6,806 nucleotides of DNA, taken from positions 1-6,806 of the forward strand of contig JAGCLR010000319.1 in NCBI GenBank assembly GCA_017646885.1, in the 5' to 3' direction. Made by a program: the position numbers and the translations under genes. How positions within the stretch are numbered: the stretch's first letter is position 1; every line of letters starts with the position of its first letter. The notes beneath the pieces are model-generated. The model did no database searches. It was not told the origin of the DNA and worked only from the letters and a program-made list of their open reading frames with translations. Shown in pieces: positions 5,928 to 6,806 of the stretch. Source of the DNA: Methanobrevibacter sp. GTDB lineage: Archaea > Methanobacteriota > Methanobacteria > Methanobacteriales > Methanobacteriaceae.

Positions 5928-6806
5928 CGTTAAAGAAATTGAAGGCAAAGACTTCAATATAAAAAGATCAGCAGAAGAAGACAGAATTTTGTCTTTCAAA
6001 GATCACGTTTGTATTGGTTGCGGCCTTTGTGAAGCAACTTGTCCTGTAGAAGCTATTTGTCTCGATGAAGTAGCTCCTATTGAACGTAAATACACAGAAA
6101 CCTATTTCAGTGGTCATGAAAAGATTGCACAAAATTACGCTCTTTTCAAAAACGACAATGAAGTTAAAGCAAAATTATGCATTGCTGAAGACAAATGTGT
6201 TCTCTGTGGTATGTGTAGTGGAGTATGTCCAGCAGGTGCATTAGACCTCACTATTGGTGGCGTCTCTATTAAAGAAAATGAAGCTTACCCAACTCTCATC
6301 GCATCAGCAGAAATCGATGAAGATAAATGTTTATTCTGTAAAAAATGTGAAGCAGCATGTCCTAGAGCTTCCATTACTATTGACAGAACTTTACCTAACA
6401 GAGCTGACTTAGTCACTGGTGAAATCGAAGTATGTGAAGATGAATGTATTTACTGTGGCGCTTGTGCTGAATTATGTCCAGCAGAAGCTATTGTAGTAGA
6501 CAAAACCACCGGTGAAGAAAGCATTGTTATTGACAAAGAAAAATGTGTATACTGTCTCGTATGTAAAAAAGCATGTCCTGTTAACGCTATTAAAGCAGTA
6601 TGTAGATCCTGTTCCTACGGTGAATATGACCTTGACCCTGCTAAAGCAGCTATTACCGGAAATGCAATTATTGATAAACAAACCTGTATTAAATGTGGAT
6701 GGTGTGAAGGAGTCTGTCCTGCAGACGCAGCAACTGTAAAACAAGCATTTAAAGGTACTCTCGAAATCGATGAAGAAAAATGTGGTACCTGTGGTGCATG
6801 TATTGA
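5920..6806 (+). CDS. fwdF: Formylmethanofuran dehydrogenase polyferredoxin subunit FwdF, 3' end outside window
   Basis: Open to the window edge: 295 codons plus 2 nt, so the C-terminus is missing. The start ATG overlaps the end of the HTH-ferredoxin gene and has GGAGGT 5 nt upstream. Seven CxxCxxC(xxxC) motifs are visible, beginning at C31, C93, C137, C176, C209, C256 and C288 (the last cut before its fourth Cys); the first six end in CP. Extra Cys are C47, C87, C172, C228 and C231. Known for the family: FwdF carries eight [4Fe-4S] clusters and wires electrons into the Fwd/Fmd complex, which reduces CO2 to formylmethanofuran. The missing part should hold the eighth motif. F420-reducing hydrogenase-type or Mvh polyferredoxins are the alternative, but an insert of about 50 residues between motifs 1 and 2 and the context favour FwdF. 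Codon use is biased (TAC 6 of 8 Tyr; CTC 6 of 16 Leu), like fdhAB. fwdG and other fwd genes are expected next. Confidence 0.88.
   Translation, partial: MVNVKEIEGKDFNIKRSAEEDRILSFKDHVCIGCGLCEATCPVEAICLDEVAPIERKYTETYFSGHEKIAQNYALFKNDNEVKAKLCIAEDKCVLCGMCSGVCPAGALDLTIGGVSIKENEAYPTLIASAEIDEDKCLFCKKCEAACPRASITIDRTLPNRADLVTGEIEVCEDECIYCGACAELCPAEAIVVDKTTGEESIVIDKEKCVYCLVCKKACPVNAIKAVCRSCSYGEYDLDPAKAAITGNAIIDKQTCIKCGWCEGVCPADAATVKQAFKGTLEIDEEKCGTCGACI

Noticed and set aside
6472..6744. Minus- and plus-strand frames over the polyferredoxin
   Set aside because: They arise from the repetitive Cys-cluster codons; the true frame is the one starting at 5920, which runs off the window.

Overview
The window looks like chromosomal DNA of a hydrogenotrophic and formate-using methanogenic archaeon of the Methanobacteriales, most likely a Methanobrevibacter. 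The grounds are a coenzyme F420-dependent formate dehydrogenase, a formylmethanofuran dehydrogenase polyferredoxin, very AT-rich intergenic DNA with oligo-T stretches, and archaeal TATA-like boxes with GGTGA/GGAG ribosome-binding sites. All real genes are on the + strand.

Layout. Positions 1-2479 hold the 3' part of fdhA and all of fdhB (formate dehydrogenase), ended by a nested hairpin and T-rich stretch. A 450-bp AT-rich gap (2480-2932) carries inverted and direct repeats and a likely promoter. Positions 2933-4898 hold three genes: a MobB-type GTPase with an extra C-terminal domain, a 61-residue protein that is a free-standing copy of that domain, and moaA, followed by a hairpin/oligo-T terminator. 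A 570-bp AT-rich gap (4899-5468) carries three 17-bp palindromes of one pattern, TGTGTA-N5-TACACA, plus a half-site. It is followed by a gene for a helix-turn-helix/ferredoxin fusion protein (5469-5927), which overlaps by 8 nt the start of the polyferredoxin gene fwdF. fwdF runs off the window at about its seventh cluster motif and is missed by a search for closed ORFs.

How the genes fit together. FdhAB oxidises formate and passes electrons to F420 or partner complexes. Fwd reduces CO2 to formylmethanofuran, the first step of methanogenesis. Both enzymes need a Mo/W bis-molybdopterin-guanine-dinucleotide cofactor. The genes between them act in making it: MoaA for the first step and MobB for the guanine-dinucleotide stage. 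The block is therefore a formate/CO2 module with its cofactor supply.

The two most interesting points are (a) a possible redox- or metal-sensing autoregulatory circuit: an HTH-2[4Fe-4S] protein as first gene of the fwd operon, preceded by repeated palindromic operator-like sites; and (b) the duplicated MobB C-terminal domain as its own small gene, a domain I cannot assign a function. Both rest on reading the sequence only; no database search was possible.
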